Shown here in pieces: positions 10,058-23,400 of a stretch of DNA of 64,000 nt; the stretch's first letter is position 1; every line of letters begins with the position of its first letter. The notes below the pieces were generated by a model, which made no database searches, was not told the origin of the DNA, and saw nothing but the letters and a program-made list of their open reading frames with translations. The stretch is from Zanthoxylum bungeanum. Lineage: Eukaryota; Streptophyta; Magnoliopsida; Sapindales; Rutaceae. Made by a program: the position numbers and the translations under genes. Location of the stretch: the NCBI GenBank assembly GCA_019454045.1, contig SKCR01036757.1, forward strand, positions 56,901 through 120,900, read 5' to 3'.

Positions 10058-12048
10058 TGTTGGAGTTTACTAAGGTCCCAAGGATTAATATACAAGCATG
10101 AACATGTGTGAATACAATCGAGAAAGTCACGGAATACTCACATCGATCGGTTGAGCGACGCGGGAGGCAACAAAAAATCAACTTTTCTGCCCATTGGACT
10201 GCTCGGCAGTGCAGTTTATGTCATCACCATTTTCGGCCATTCATGGTCCTTCATCAAGCTCCAAGCTTCGTCGAACGATTCCCGGCTCATGGGTGGACTT
10301 CCCTATCACCTTCGCATGACTTCGTAGTGTGCTAGCACTCCCGATTTTGCCATAAAATCGCAACTTTTGCTTCCCTTTTCTTCTTGAAACTCGGCAGTGA
10401 ACTGCCAAAAACAGAAGGAAAAAGGCCCTCTAAGGGTGTGAGAGAGGGAGAGAATTTGGAGGAGAGAGAGATAAAATTATGTAATGAATTTTGCTTTTAA
10501 GATTTGTGTATCTAATACACAATTGATTTTCAAAAAATCAATTAAATCTTTTACCACCATCAATCCATCAATCAATCAAATCAAGTGACAAGTTGTCACA
10601 TCACTCAAAGTGACTAATGATTTGACACTTGATGCGACTAATGATTTGAAGCTTGATTTGACTTGCGTGCCGCACTCGAATTTGAAATGCGAATGCGCTC
10701 GTAAATAATCCCGGGCTCGGGTTCACTAATTCCAAATTAACGAATTTTCCGCTGCGTCGTAATTAAATGATTACGCCTAGCGAAGTCACTATTCACGTCG
10801 CCCGAATTAAAATCTAATTTTAATTCTGTGTCGAAATCCAATTTTGTTTAATATATCGAATATATTATTTTATCGATTAATTCTAAATTAACCATTCTCT
10901 CTCTTTAAATGATATTTTATCCCAGATAAAATATCTTCGCAATTAATCCCATATTAATTTTCTCTCTCATCTTATTAATCCCATATTAATTAAAATTGTG
11001 AGTCATACGTCATCGGTGAATCTTCGGGAAGTGACTCATGAGATCCCCGGATATGTTGGCAGTAAATTCGGTCGTCGGATTGTCCGAACACGTAAGTAAC
11101 CCGTACTATGTTTATACCGATTTATAAGACAATGTTGGCTTCTAGCAAAGCGCCATGCCTACCCAATTCTCCAGAAATATCCTTACAGGAATAAATGATC
11201 TATATCAGGCGTAGTATACGAAGTATTGCGTATTTCTGTCCAGTATCGGATGATCACATGCAAGGCCTGGGGCTGGTACAGTGTATGCCCCGTACGAAGC
11301 ACATATCGGATTACGAGCAACTAGTCTCTTTAATATCGGATAATCATGACCAAGTCATATTATCCCGACGGTTGCAACCTTTTTAGAGAACCAATTCTGT
11401 ATCCATGCGCGATCATCATCTCCATATGACATGAGTGACACTTCCGTCTTGACATCACACCCAACACACTACGATTCTCAATATACCCAGCATTGGCGTA
11501 CACAGAACCTGTTAAAGTCTTGGACGACCGCAACCAAAGTATATTGATTGTCGCAAGTATTAGCGGTGCAAGTCTCAGGTTAAGACCAAATACACCTACC
11601 TTGATTTCGGACTTCCATAGACACATAGTCATACTACCAATGGAATTCCGAGGGGGTCTATCCAGAGCGAAGCTGTTTCCCGTACTATCGGTAAAACACA
11701 ACCTCCTATTACACTTGCATGAGTATCATATACCCAAATATATGAGAACTATGTCCTTGTGCCCTCACAATGCTCACAAGTGTAATACTAGTCTTTTACG
11801 CATTCATCGATGTCCAATCTCGATAATGCTCTGACTAGGGATGTTTAATGATTTATCCTTCGTGGATTGATACTGTCTCATATCATTCTCAATCTAGGAA
11901 CAAATCATAAGGACCTCATATCATTTATATATCTAGGTGATCTAATCACAATTGATAAGAGTGCAATCTTCTTTGTCACATAGTTAATTTGTACAACAAC
12001 ACCATGATCTGTACAAATAGTGACGCTATGGGTCATAATTGTCCAACA
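10058..12048 (-). repeat. 3' LTR of Angela-like element
   Basis: Pairs with 25323-27376. Relative to that copy it lacks about 30 bp near 10550 and about 28 bp near 10800; the first gap is bounded by a short direct repeat. A 113-codon open frame (11360-11701, minus) recurs in the partner LTR and is judged non-coding. Confidence 0.88.
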
Positions 12049-12933
12049 ATCTCCCACTTGGCCTATAGCCAGTCACTCGAGTGTCTAACACCCGAACTAT
12101 GTACGGTTGGCTCAAATTGCTGAGAAAAAGCTTTCGTCAGCGGATTTGCATGATTATCATCTGATGCGATTTATTCGATCATCACATCACCACGATGTAT
12201 GATCCAAACGAATCAGATGAATATCGAAGTATGTATCTGGATCATTGATGAGACCATTAATTCTTTAGCCTGTGCTGACGCCTAGCTCAGCTGCTAACAG
12301 AACTATATCTAATCTAATTAGATTTATTATCGACCCAAATGGCTTCTATTGCCGCCTCAGCTGCAGCAATAACCTGCATTTGTTGTTTATTCGGTAACAG
12401 TATCTTGCTTGGAAGATTTCCAGCTCATTGTTCCGTTATTCAAACCGTATAGTACCGTTTTACGACTTACAGTCGTCTTTATCGGTTATGTAACTTGCAG
12501 TAGTGATTCCAGTCACTTCAAGTTCTCCTTCTCCACAGATTAAGACAATATCCTTAGTTCTCTAAGATACTAACGGATGTTCTTAACATCAATCCAGTGA
12601 CTATCACTTAGATTGGCCCGATTGTGAATCCATATGCTCAAAGCGTATGAGACACCAGGTCGCGTACATTTTTCAATGTACGATTTCTCGGAGAGTTTTA
12701 TCGAAAGCCAAGCTTTCACCAATTATATTATGGGAATATCATTTCCAAGAAATGACATATTATCATTATTTATAGGACATCCACTGTCAGTGCGCTCCCA
12801 CTAACCCTCTTATACACACAAGAATCATTTCGTTTTGAATTAAATCATACTCCGTTATGATTACATCAAAACGATAATTCCAAGAACCTATGTTTGCTTC
12901 AATCCAAACATGGATCGAATAACCCGCAAACCC
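12049..12933 (-). pseudogene. Angela-like Copia pol, RNase H end
   Basis: The minus-strand translation of 12601-12690 gives a CTRPGVSYALSIWIHN-like stretch, and that of about 12390-12430 gives GTMSWKSSKQDTV. Both are typical of the Copia RT-connection/RNase H region. Many stops and frameshifts are present. The sequence runs into the polypurine tract and 3' LTR at 12048. The upstream remainder of pol is at 20470 and beyond, across the family A insertion. Confidence 0.7.
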
Positions 12934-14602
12934 TAAAATACATAAATCACTTCTCCAAATTAAAAGATTTCCTTATCACATACTAAATTAAAAGATATCC
13001 CATTTAAACACACAAATCATATCCCTTCTCCAACAAGGTAAACCCATCCTCTTGCTTATAAAAAGAACCATTCACCCCCTTACCAAACCCTGGCTGATTC
13101 TCACAAAAAAAAAAAGACGTCAAATAAACCATTCTCTTCTCACGCCCATAGCCAAGACTCACATCATCAGCCCTCCTAATCAACACCCTGACAAGTCCAC
13201 TCAACTCACAAAAATCTCACAAAAACCCTAGTCACCCTTCAACCCACGGCCCTCACGTTGAAGCCTCTAAACCAGCTACTTTGCCCCACTCATCAACACG
13301 TACGCCTATACACCACTTCACGTGCCCCTTTGCGCCTAGCACTTGCGGCCTTCAGCCTTCAACAAGCAATTCACGCTCACGTCCATCACGCCAGCCCTCC
13401 ACACTTCACGCCTGATCAACGCAGCCACGCTTCAACGAACTAAAGATCACTCACGCCCACTCACTGACCTCACCGACTCACATAAGCCACTGCCCCTTCA
13501 CTCAACCCTCCAGATCACATCACCAGCCAGCAACCACGCCACAGCCTTCAAATTCTCACACAAAGCCACCTTGCTATCTTCCAATTACCCTCACAAACAC
13601 TCCTAAAACAGTCCCCAAACTGCCGTAAAACACCACTGAAAACCGCACAAAACAGTCCCCAAAACTGCACCGAAAAAGCCCCCAAAACAACAGTGAAACG
13701 GAGTAAAGACAGCAGCCCGAACAGCAAAACAATGAGTAAAGATGTTGAGTTAGTGAACCAAAAGAGTTGCGGATCATTCACCCTTCCAACGGACGTGTAA
13801 CGCCCTTTCGTGAGACGACAAAAGAGGTTAGACCTGAGGGCACCCTTTTATTTATTATCTTTCGTTTATTTTATTTAATTTGAATATTATCGCATGAGAG
13901 TCGTTTGAGGCATGATGTGATTGTTGGATGAGCGGAATATGTGTTCCTTTTTGTGGTATATAGGATGGAAACCCGGACGTAAATTTTGTAGCCGAATCCG
14001 AATGGACGGTAGTGCGGTTTGTACTCGGGATACAACGCCACGTACCACCTAAGAGACACGTATTTCGTCTCATCCAAACTTGTGTTTGAGCATGATGTAG
14101 TTCGTAGATTATTATTTAAAGCATGATGTAGTCTAGTTTATTGTTTATTTTCAAGCATGATTATGTTATTTTATGCATGGTATTTTGTTTAGTTTATAAT
14201 TATGTTTAAATAGTTATTTGTTTATTTTGGTTTAATGGCTTAATTTGCTCATTGTGTGATATCGCGTGTTTGCCATTTAAAGACTTATTTTCGAAGCATG
14301 CAAACTTAGATTATGAGTTAACTTAGATTATGAGTTATTTTGATGAATGCATACTAGACGTAGATTACCCTTGAGCATGAATGTTGAATAGATTCGGTTA
14401 GTTTATTGCACAAATCATATCATTACAAGTGGCATAAGTAAGGGACCATTCCAAACCCAACGGTTTGAGGTCTTCCCTTGCGAGGGGTGAGTGCAGCCTT
14501 AAATCTTTGTCCCGGTTCACACCGGGTGGCGACTCCATGTTATTTCGTACTCCCAACTAAGCCGCGAGCCTAGAACAGTGTCGTCAAGTTCTGTGTCCTA
14601 CA
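12934..14602 (+). repeat. 5' LTR of family A element, 5'-truncated
   Basis: Aligns with 18885-20469 of the partner LTR from TAAAATACATAAATCACTT to GTGTCCTACA. The first part of the LTR, equivalent to 18502-18884, is absent and Copia-derived sequence abuts directly at 12933. TATA box at 13057-13065. Confidence 0.88.
13057..13065 (+). promoter_or_regulatory. TATA box of family A 5' LTR
   Basis: TATAAAAAG in GCTTATAAAAAGAACCATTC; also at 19005-19013 in the 3' LTR. Confidence 0.6.
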
Positions 14603-14605
14603 GTC

Positions 14606-14623
14606 TGGTGACTCCACTGGGGA
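14606..14623 (+). other. Primer-binding-site-like sequence of family A element
   Basis: TGGTGACTCCACTGGGGA begins four bases after the LTR end. It has the form of plant retrotransposon primer sites, but I cannot assign the tRNA with certainty. Confidence 0.65.
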
Positions 14624-16744
14624 TTTAGAGAATTGGCCCCGAAATAATGTCTTGTAGTGATTGTAATTTGTGCTTTAGTTAACTGTGTCTACCGTAGGTG
14701 GAAAGGGGTTTAATCAAATGCACTTTTAAGGTTAGGTAATGGTTTGGTGTATTCCTTCATTCACTACCTTTCTATAAGGAAAAGTTTTGAAGGCACCTAG
14801 ATAATCATGTACTAGTAGTCTACCGTGATGGACTAATTTGGAGGACTCGCTGTTTATTCCTGTCACCAAGCGATAAGAGCCTAAGGGGCTAGGGTACTTA
14901 AGAGAGCTTCGCTCCACCCTCCCTCTAGGGAATCTACAACGGGAAATCCATTTGACAGTCAGTCACACACCATAACTCGTTGGCACGTACCTTTGGGTAT
15001 AAAAAAAGGTGCGCTCACTTGGTCGCTCGGACCCTTGAGTGGGGAGACCTAGTTGTGGGCAATTCTTCATCGACGGGAGCTTTTGTCTATACCCCTGTAA
15101 ACCCGCGTATGAACTATAGTTGTAGGATCATTAAAGACTATTCCTTTATGTTTTGGACCATTGTCATTTGGATTCAGTTGGACTTGTTGTCATGAGGTAT
15201 GAGCTTGTTGGGCCATTTAAACTGGGACGAGTCTGTGCTTTATGGCAATCGGGCCAAAAGTTTCTAAAATGATGATGGGCCAACTAGTGTATAATTCTTA
15301 TGAGCTTATATATTACATGCATCGCACGCATCTCATGCATACATGCATCATATGAACCCCCATGTCTTAAAAGCCATCATAGATATCCGTTGGGTTAGGA
15401 AAAAAAAAGACTTGTCAAAGAAGAGTTTAGCAAACATGGATATTGGAGAAAAGGAAACCGAGAAACAGAGAGATTTACGGCAGAGATAGAAAGACCATTG
15501 GGGGGCCTTCAGAAAAAAAAAAGGGATAACAAAAAAGAAAAAAATGAAAAAAAAATGAAAAAAAAAAAGAAAAAAGAAAAAAAAAAAAAAAAGAGAAAAA
15601 AAAGAAAAAAAATTTGTTTGTTTTTAGTCCTTAATAGTTAGGCATAAGTCCAATGATGAAATCGTTTGCTTTATGATGAAATCTTAGAAACGATAAACTC
15701 TTGATGTGCTTTTATCTGATACTTGGAATAATTGATCTATGTTAGACTCGTAAGCACTTCACTATAGGTTCTTAGCGGTGAAAGCCTGAGTAGTTGGCAA
15801 TGTGACTAGTTGAAGAAATTGTAGGTCGGTGAATGATCGTTTGCTTAGATTTCTATATTGATTTGCTTATGATGTGTGGTATGGTTGAAAATGACAGAAA
15901 AGTCTCTAAAGAAAAGAATTGAACCACCTATAACCGATAAGCGTGAAGCTACCCATGGGCGAGTATTAGGACCACCATGAGGAGAAATGCTACCTTAAAG
16001 GGTAGGTGTGTTGGAAAAAAAAAAAGAGAAAAAAAAGAGAGAAGAGAAAGAAAAAAAAGAAGTTCAAAGAAAAAAAGAGAGAGACAAAAAAGAAAGAAAA
16101 CCATACCACATTGAGCACAGAAAAGCAACTGCAGGAATAATCGAGACATCTATGTTGGTTTGACCCATCGATCCCGATTTTTGAAACGAAATCATCGAGT
16201 TAGCTTACCTAAGGATCAAGCTGTAAAAGAACCTTTGCATACACACATTTTGAGTCTGGCATAGATCATTTGTTCAAAGACTTGGATTTGAGTTGCGTCG
16301 AATGTTTTGAAGGTTCTCTGGTTTCATTACTAGGCATTCCTTGAGGACGATAATATGTATAACTATGGGGACTATTTCGTAGCATGTAATATAGTGTGAT
16401 GGCATAGAAGGACCCACCATGTGGCTCATCTTGACCAAGTACAAATAGCGGAGAGCAGAAAGCTAAACCAAGACTGGGAGCGACCAGTCTACCACATCGC
16501 GAATCAGGGAATCACAAGATATTGAGTCATGAGACTAGAGAGAAGATTGAGCAATCACCTAGAGAACTGGCAGAAGACCTAACCTAACGGAATAGGAAAT
16601 TCATTCATCCATGCATGCATACACGTAACATATTTTGCATTCTTTTTGTGTTTGTTTTGTTTTGTATTCACAGGTTTCAAAGAAGAAAAAAAGAAAGCGG
16701 CAAAGACAAGCCAACCAGAATCAGGAACATATGAGTAGTAGTTT
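14624..16744 (+). other. Family A internal spacer with purine-rich tracts
   Basis: No coding frame of substance. Two A/G-rich tracts stand out on the plus strand: 15511-15612, almost pure A with scattered G, and 16014-16104, GAAAAAAAGA-like. The rest is unique-looking sequence without recognisable protein similarity. Confidence 0.6.
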
Positions 16745-17150
16745 TGGGGATGAGTCTCAGGGTTGAGGCCCATATCAGTATCAGTTTTGGGGCGAGGCCC
16801 ACATCAGTATCAGTCTGGGGGCGAGGCCTACATCAGTGTCAGTATGGGGCGAGGCCCACATTAGTTTCAGTTTGGGGTCGAGGCCCATATCAGTATTCGT
16901 TTGGGGATAAGTCCTGGGGTTGAGGCCCACATCAGTATCAGTTTGGGGCGAGGCCCACATCAGTTTGGGGCGAGACCCACGTCAGTATCAGTTTTGGGGC
17001 GAGGCCCACATCAGTATCAGTCTGGGGGAGAGGCCCACATCAGTGTCTGTATGGGGGCTAGGCCCACATCAGTGTCTGTATGGGGGCTAGGCCCACATCA
17101 GTTTCAGTTTGGGGTCGAGGCCATATCAGTATTCGTTTAGGGAATGAACC
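16745..17150. repeat. Tandem array R1 in family A element
   Basis: About a dozen short units built on GAGGCCCACATCAGTATCAG followed by a GTTTGGGGC-type linker, roughly 25-35 bp each with variable spacing. Confidence 0.8.
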
Positions 17151-17720
17151 CCAGGGCGGAGGCCCACGTCGTCAGAATTTGGAATGAATCCAGGGAATGA
17201 ATCACAAGGCCGAGGCCCACATCAGCAGAGTTTTGGAATGAATCCAGAGAACGAATCCCAGGGCCGAGGCCCACATCGTCAGAATTTGGAATGAATCCAG
17301 GGAACGAATCCCATGGTCGAGGCCCATATCAGCAGAATTTTGGAATGAATCCAGGGAACGAATCCCAGGGCCGAGGCCCACATCAGCAGAGTTTTGGAAT
17401 GAATCCCAGGGCCGAGGCCCACGTTGTCAGAATTTGGAATGAATCCAGGGAATGAATCCTAGGGCCGAGGCCCACATCGTCAGAATTATGGAATGAATCC
17501 AGGGAATAAATCCCAGGGCCGAGGCCCACATCGTCAGAATTTTGGAATGAATCTAGGGAATGAATCCCAAGGCCGAGGCCCATATCAGCAGAATTTTGGA
17601 ATGAATCCAGTGAATGAAACCCAGGGCCGAGGCCCACTTCACCAGCAGTTTTGGGAATGAATCCCAGGGTCGAGGCCCACTTTATCAGCACGGTTCGGAA
17701 ATGGACCAGTATCTCATCAG
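17151..17720. repeat. Tandem array R2 in family A element
   Basis: About ten units of roughly 51-57 bp combining TTTTGGAATGAATCCAGGGA, ACGAATCCCAGGGCC and GAGGCCCACATCAGCAGAA. It shares the GAGGCCCACATCAG core with R1, so R2 probably evolved from R1 by capturing a linker. Confidence 0.85.
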
Positions 17721-17722
17721 AC

Positions 17723-18290
17723 GCCGAAAATGACACTCCGAAAATGGAAAATGGTTCGGAAATTGACCACAATCACATCAGCTCACCGAAAATGGCACTC
17801 CGAAAATGGAGCACAGTTCGAAAATAGACCAGTATCTCATCAGACGCCGAAAATGGCACTCCGAAAATGGAGCATGGTTCGGAAATGGACCACAAATACA
17901 TCAGCTCGCCGAAAATGGCACTCCGAAAATGGAGCACGGTTCGGAAATGGACCAGTATCTCATCAGATGCCGAAAATGGCACTCCGAAAATGGAGTATGG
18001 TTCGGAAATGGACCACTATCACATCCGCGACGCCTCGGAAATGAGGTTTAGCATGCTGAAAATGGCACTCCGGAAATGGAGCACGGTTCGGAAGGGGACC
18101 GAAACTATCACAACCGCGACGCCTTGGAAATGAGGTTTAGCATGCCGAAAATGGCACTCCGGAAATGGAGCAAGGTTCGGAAGGGGACCACAACTATCAC
18201 AACCGCGACGCCTCGGGAATGAGGTTTAGCATGCCGAAAATGGCGCTCCGGAAATGGGGCAAGGTTCGGAAGGGGACCAACTCTCATCAG
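17723..18290. repeat. Tandem array R3 in family A element
   Basis: Five units of about 61 bp (CCGAAAATGGCACTCCGAAA plus ATGGAGCACGGTTCGGAAAT plus a GGACCA...CATCAG tail). Then come about three longer units spaced 89 bp that add CGCGACGCCTCGGAAATGAG. The period is not a multiple of three, and open frames run through all phases, so the ORFs here reflect composition rather than coding. Confidence 0.85.
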
Positions 18291-18501
18291 TTCAGTTCAG
18301 TAGTGATTCCTAGAGATGCAACATCTTGCAGGGATGAACCTCAGGGGTCGAAGCACCTCACCACCATCATCAAATTCAGTTCAGAGCAACAGGCAAACCA
18401 GGTGACAGCTGGCGAGCCAGGTGAGTAAAAATGCATTGCACGTACTTTGATAGGATTGTCATTATCACACACTGCACAAGTCCCATCAAAGTGGGGGCGA
18501 C

Positions 18502-20469
18502 TGTAGGCACTGCATTTTTGCATATAAGCCCGATGATGAGTCTCGTATGGAGACACTACCTCTTTGATTGTGAAAGCCGCGAGAAACGGACGTCGGAAGG
18601 GCAAAGTTGGAAATTAGCATTTGGTCAGGATTTAACTCGCTTGTTTAGCTTCGGTTGCTTGTTGGACCTCTATTTTAAAACACACAAAACCCATTAGATC
18701 ACATCAAAAAATAATTAAAACATTTAAAACACATCTCACAAACTAAATAATTAAAACATTTAAAATACATGTCACAAATTAAATTAAAACAAATTAAAAT
18801 TAAACTTAAATTAAATTAAATTAATTTAAAACACACCAAACCCATTAAATCACCTTCCTAAATTAAATTAAATCCCTTTCATAAAATACATAAATCACTT
18901 CCCCAAATTAAAAGATTTCCTTATCACATACTAAATTAAAAGATATCCCATTTAAACACACAAATCCTATCCCTTCTCCAACAAGGTAAACCCATCCCCT
19001 TGCCTATAAAAAGAACCATTCACCCCCTTACCAAACCCTGGCTGATTCTCACAAAAAAAAGACGTCAAATAAACCCTTCTCTTCTCACGCCCACAGCCAA
19101 GACTCACATCATCAGCCCTCCTAATCAACACCCTGACAAGTCCACTCAACTCACAAAAATCTCACAAAAGCCCTAGTCACCCTTCAACCCACGGCCCTCA
19201 CGTTGAAGCCTCTAAACCAGCTACTTTGCCCCACTCATCAACACGTACGCCTATACACCACTTCACGTGCCCCTTTGCGCCTAGCACCTGCGGCCTTCAG
19301 CCTTCACACAAGCAATTCACGCTCACGTCCATCACGCCAGCCCTCCATACTTCACGCCTGATCAACGCAGCCACGCTTCAACGAACTAAAGATCAATCAC
19401 GCCCACTCACTGACCTCACCGACTCACATAAGCCACTACCCCTCCACTCAACCCTCCAGATCACGTCACCAGCCAGAAACCACGCCACAGCCTTCAACTT
19501 CTCACACAAAGCCACCTTGTTATCTTCCAATTACCCTCACAAAAAAACCACTGAAAACCGCACAAAACAGTCCTCGAAACTGCACCAAAAAAGCCCCCAA
19601 AACAGCAGCGAAACAGAGTAAAGACAGCAGCCCGAACAGTAAAACAGTGAGGAAAGACGTTGAGTTAGTGAACCAAAAGAGTTGCGGATCATTCACCCTT
19701 CCAACGGACGTGTAACGCCCTTTCGTGAGACGACAAAAGAGGTTAGACCTGAGGGCACCCTTTTATTTATTATCTTTCGTTTATTTTATTTAATTTGAAT
19801 ATTATCGCATGAGAGTCGTTTGAGGCATGATGTGATTGTTGGATGAGCGGAATATGTGTTCCTTTTTGTGGTATATAGGATGGAAACCCGGACGTAAATT
19901 CTGTAGCCGAATCCGAATGGACGGTAGTGCGGTTTGTACTCGGGATACAACGCCACGTACCACCTAAGAGACACGTATTTCGTCTCATCCAAACTTGTGT
20001 TTGAGCATGATGTAGTTCGTAGATTATTATTTAAAGCATGATGTAGTCTAGTTTATTGTTTATTTTCAAGCATGATTATGTTATTTTATGCATGGTATTT
20101 TGTTTAGTTTATGATTATGTTTAAATAGTTATTTGTTTATTTTGGTTTAATAGCTTAATGTGCTCATTGTGTGATATTGCGTGTTTGCCGTTTAAAGACT
20201 TATTTTCGAAGCATGCAAACTTAGATTAGGAGTTATTTTGATGAATGCATACTAGACGTAGATTACCCTTGAGCATGAATGTTGAATAGATTCGGTTAGT
20301 TTATTGCACAAATCATATCATTACAAGTGACATAAGTAAGGGACCATTCCGAACCCAACGGTTTGAGGTCTTCCCTTGCGAGGGGTGAGTGCGGCCTTAA
20401 ATCTTTGTCCTTCGTACTCCCAACTAGGCTGTGAACTTAGAACAGCGTCGTCAAGTTCTGTGTCCTACA
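18502..20469 (+). repeat. 3' LTR of family A element
   Basis: Complete copy starting TGTAGGCACTGC and ending GTGTCCTACA, 1968 bp, TATA box at 19005-19013. It is C-rich with many CAAAACAG / CAGCCC motifs in the transcribed part. A 131-codon Ser/Thr/His-rich frame (19226-19621) is LTR sequence without protein similarity that I recognise. Confidence 0.9.
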
Positions 20470-23400
20470 GTTTCCTTTTCAGGAAAGCGTTTTCTCGTTA
20501 AGATGACATATTTCACAAATGAAATATGCAGCAGTAGCAATCATTATCTAAATGGATTTACCGTGGCAACAGGGAAAATGTTGAATCGTAATCAACACAA
20601 TGCTGATAACGATACCTTTCGGCTACAATCCTAGCTTAGTACTTTGGTATGTTACCATCCATGTATGTCTTCCTTGAAGACATATAGTACCAATAGGCAC
20701 AATGCCTTGTGGTACATCAACTAGTATCCAAACTTGTTGATTTACATGGAATCCATTTCGGATTCATGACACTTTGCCATAAAAGGTAGTCGATACCTTG
20801 TATCACTTCCTCATACGTAGTCAGTTGGTATTCCTCAATAAGATAGACATCTTTATGAGGTGAGATCAGAAACCCATACCTCAGGTTATTTTCTGACTCT
20901 CTCCGACATACGCAGTTCTTGTGTATTCGAAGATTAAGGTATAGTTTCATCCTTGATGAACTATTAGTGTTCCATTAGGATTGGATGCCTGGAATAGTAT
21001 TACTCCGATTTTCATCTAGTTTCACTATCCTCCCACTTACCACTGCATATCGGTATTCCTCTTAGGAAAACCGCATGGTGAGCAACAATCTAATTGTTCT
21101 CTTGTGAGTTGTATAAGTACTATACTTATGTATCCCTACGATAACCTACAATTTGGCACTTATCCAATTTGGGTTTTAGTTTGGTATCATCCAAACATAT
21201 GCCCAGCATACCCAAATATTCAGGAATGAGAAACCTGGTTTCTTTCCTGTTCATATCTAATATGATATCTGTCAAACAGATTTTAATGGAACCTTATTCT
21301 AAATAAGTTCTGCACTGTCAAAGCGTATCCGTTGAAGGAAATGATAGCTCAGAGCGACTCATGATTAACCTTATCATGTCTAACAAAATTTGGTTTATCA
21401 GTTCGAACACACCCTCAAACTGACGTGTTCCGGGAGGAGTCCTCATTGAAAGAATACTATACTCTTTCAAGTATATTAGAAACTTATTTCTTAAGTATTT
21501 TCCATTACGGTTTTACCGTTACTGTATAATACTATAGCCGATCTGTTCGTCTATTTCGTGTCGAAACTAAAAGTTTCTGATTTGTGTTTCAATAGAAACA
21601 CATAACCATAACGCGATGCCACATCCGTATAGGTCACGAAATATTCATATTCACATCTAGCCTAGCTAGACATGGGCCCACTTGCTTCACTATGAACTAG
21701 GGCTTACAGATCGGTGGCATTTTCATTTTTACCAAGTAAATAGTGTTTTAGGCACTTTGCCCAATAAACTAGATTCGTAAACTTTATTTGAATTGAATCA
21801 AATTTGTCCGAGTACCCACTCTTCAAAAGGTGTGGATATACGATTCTTTTTTTATTGTGTCCCAGACAACAATGCCACAAATTAGTTTCTTCTGATCAAA
21901 TCAGTTTGAGCTATTTGTTTGTCACGTTATACGTTTGAGATTTTATTTATATTCAAAATATAAATGCTGTTATTCACATCTAATGTGTTTATCTCAATAT
22001 CATCTTTATATAATAAAACACTTTAGTGTTCTAGAATATAAAGGTTCATCCGCAACGGATTATACACTGATATAGAGATAATGTATCTAGTCTAACTAGT
22101 TACATTATAACAGTTTCCAAATTTAGGTACACACCTGAAGGTAGTTCCTAAACTTAGGTATCTACGGTTAAAACAGCGACTTTCGTCCCGTTTCCAATTC
22201 GCAGATAAATCTCAATCTGAAGTCAGTATCCTGCTCATAGCAGATTCTGAACATCAGTATATATTTATGTATCACACTAAGTATTTAAAATCTAATTTTA
22301 ATACTAGTAATGAACATAATTATAACAAACATATTTGAAGTTGTAGCCTTGCTCATTCTTCAATTCCTTCATGTCTGCTTTGTCCAAACGGTAGTCATGC
22401 TTCCGCGATCCTACTTGCCACAATTTAGGCAGACATTTTAGGATATGTCATTTATCTTCCTAGAAGATTATAATGATTTTGCCTTTGCCCATTTTCCACA
22501 TTCCAGAAGCCTTTGGCCAAGCCTCGGGTTTCTAGAATATCGAAGTAAGGTGCGCCTTGCGCTACTTGCCTAATTGCAAAGTTTTGACTTTATCTCCTTG
22601 AGAATAGTCATTAACTCTCCAAGAGTTTACTATTGCAATTTTAGTACTTCTAAAATCTAAAGATAGATTTATGAAGATCCTTCAATTTCTTTATCATGAT
22701 TTAAGGATATAATCCTTAGTTCTGATTCAGAAATTAAGGAGTCTACTGCGACAAGCTTAATGGATTAAGCACTTAAGTTATCATTACATAAATCTTCCAA
22801 AGATTATGCTCTAATATTTGCTTAATTCCGGGCTTTGGCTTAATATGTTATTTTATCAAATAAAGTAACTTATTATTTTTCCAGGACCATCCCGAAATAA
22901 TTCCCAATTTGAAAATTAAACCATTTAAATACATTTTCCCTAATATTATGTTTTAAATGTCAATCTTTCAATTTTATCTTGATTCTAATAGTCCAACTAT
23001 TTAATCAACGATTTCGGTACTATTTATTATAAGGATTACAATAGTCCAACTATTTAATCAACTATAATTAATAGATTAAAATCAATTATATTGATTACTA
23101 TAATCCAATTATAAAATCAACTATAAATGAATAGTTTGAATATAGTCCAACTATTTATTAAAACAACATTTAAATATTAGTCCAACTAACATTTAATATA
23201 ATTGACGAATGATATTTGTTTGAGCGCGTATGGCAAGTAATTAAACGAATATTTGCAAATTCAATTCTTGCCTCCCACTATTTTTCGGCGAGCCTCTAAC
23301 CCTCTGTCGATTACTCAGGAAACCGTGTTTCCTAGTGGGCTAGGATCCCGTTAAATATCACACAATCTTGACTTTGGCCTACAAATTGTATGATAATTAA

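Larger units (their letters stand above)
12934..20469 (+). mobile_element. Large non-autonomous LTR element, family A (LARD-like)
   Basis: 5' LTR 12934-14602 (truncated at its start), internal 14603-18501, 3' LTR 18502-20469. A primer-site-like TGGTGACTCCACTGGGGA stands at 14606-14623 and a polypurine tract (AAAGTGGGGGCGAC) before 18502. The 3.9-kb interior has no gag or pol. It consists of a purine-rich spacer and three successive tandem-repeat families. It sits in the minus-strand Copia pol. Because the first ~380 bp of the 5' LTR are gone, the original target duplication cannot be seen, and some flanking pol may have been lost too. It must use proteins from another element. Confidence 0.82.

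Noticed and set aside
11360..11834. 113-codon open frames on both strands, repeated at 26688-27162
   Set aside because: They lie in the two LTRs of the Angela-like element. Their repetition is explained by LTR identity, and they are broken in the related solo LTR at 44131-46452.
17730..18428. Several overlapping open frames of 80-104 codons on the plus strand
   Set aside because: They run through the 61-bp and 89-bp tandem repeats in all phases. The repeat lacks stop codons by composition, and there is no protein similarity or codon signature.
19226..19621. 131-codon Ser/Thr/His-rich frame (also partly at 13343-13606)
   Set aside because: C-rich LTR sequence of the family A element. The partner LTR does not keep the full frame and no domain is visible.
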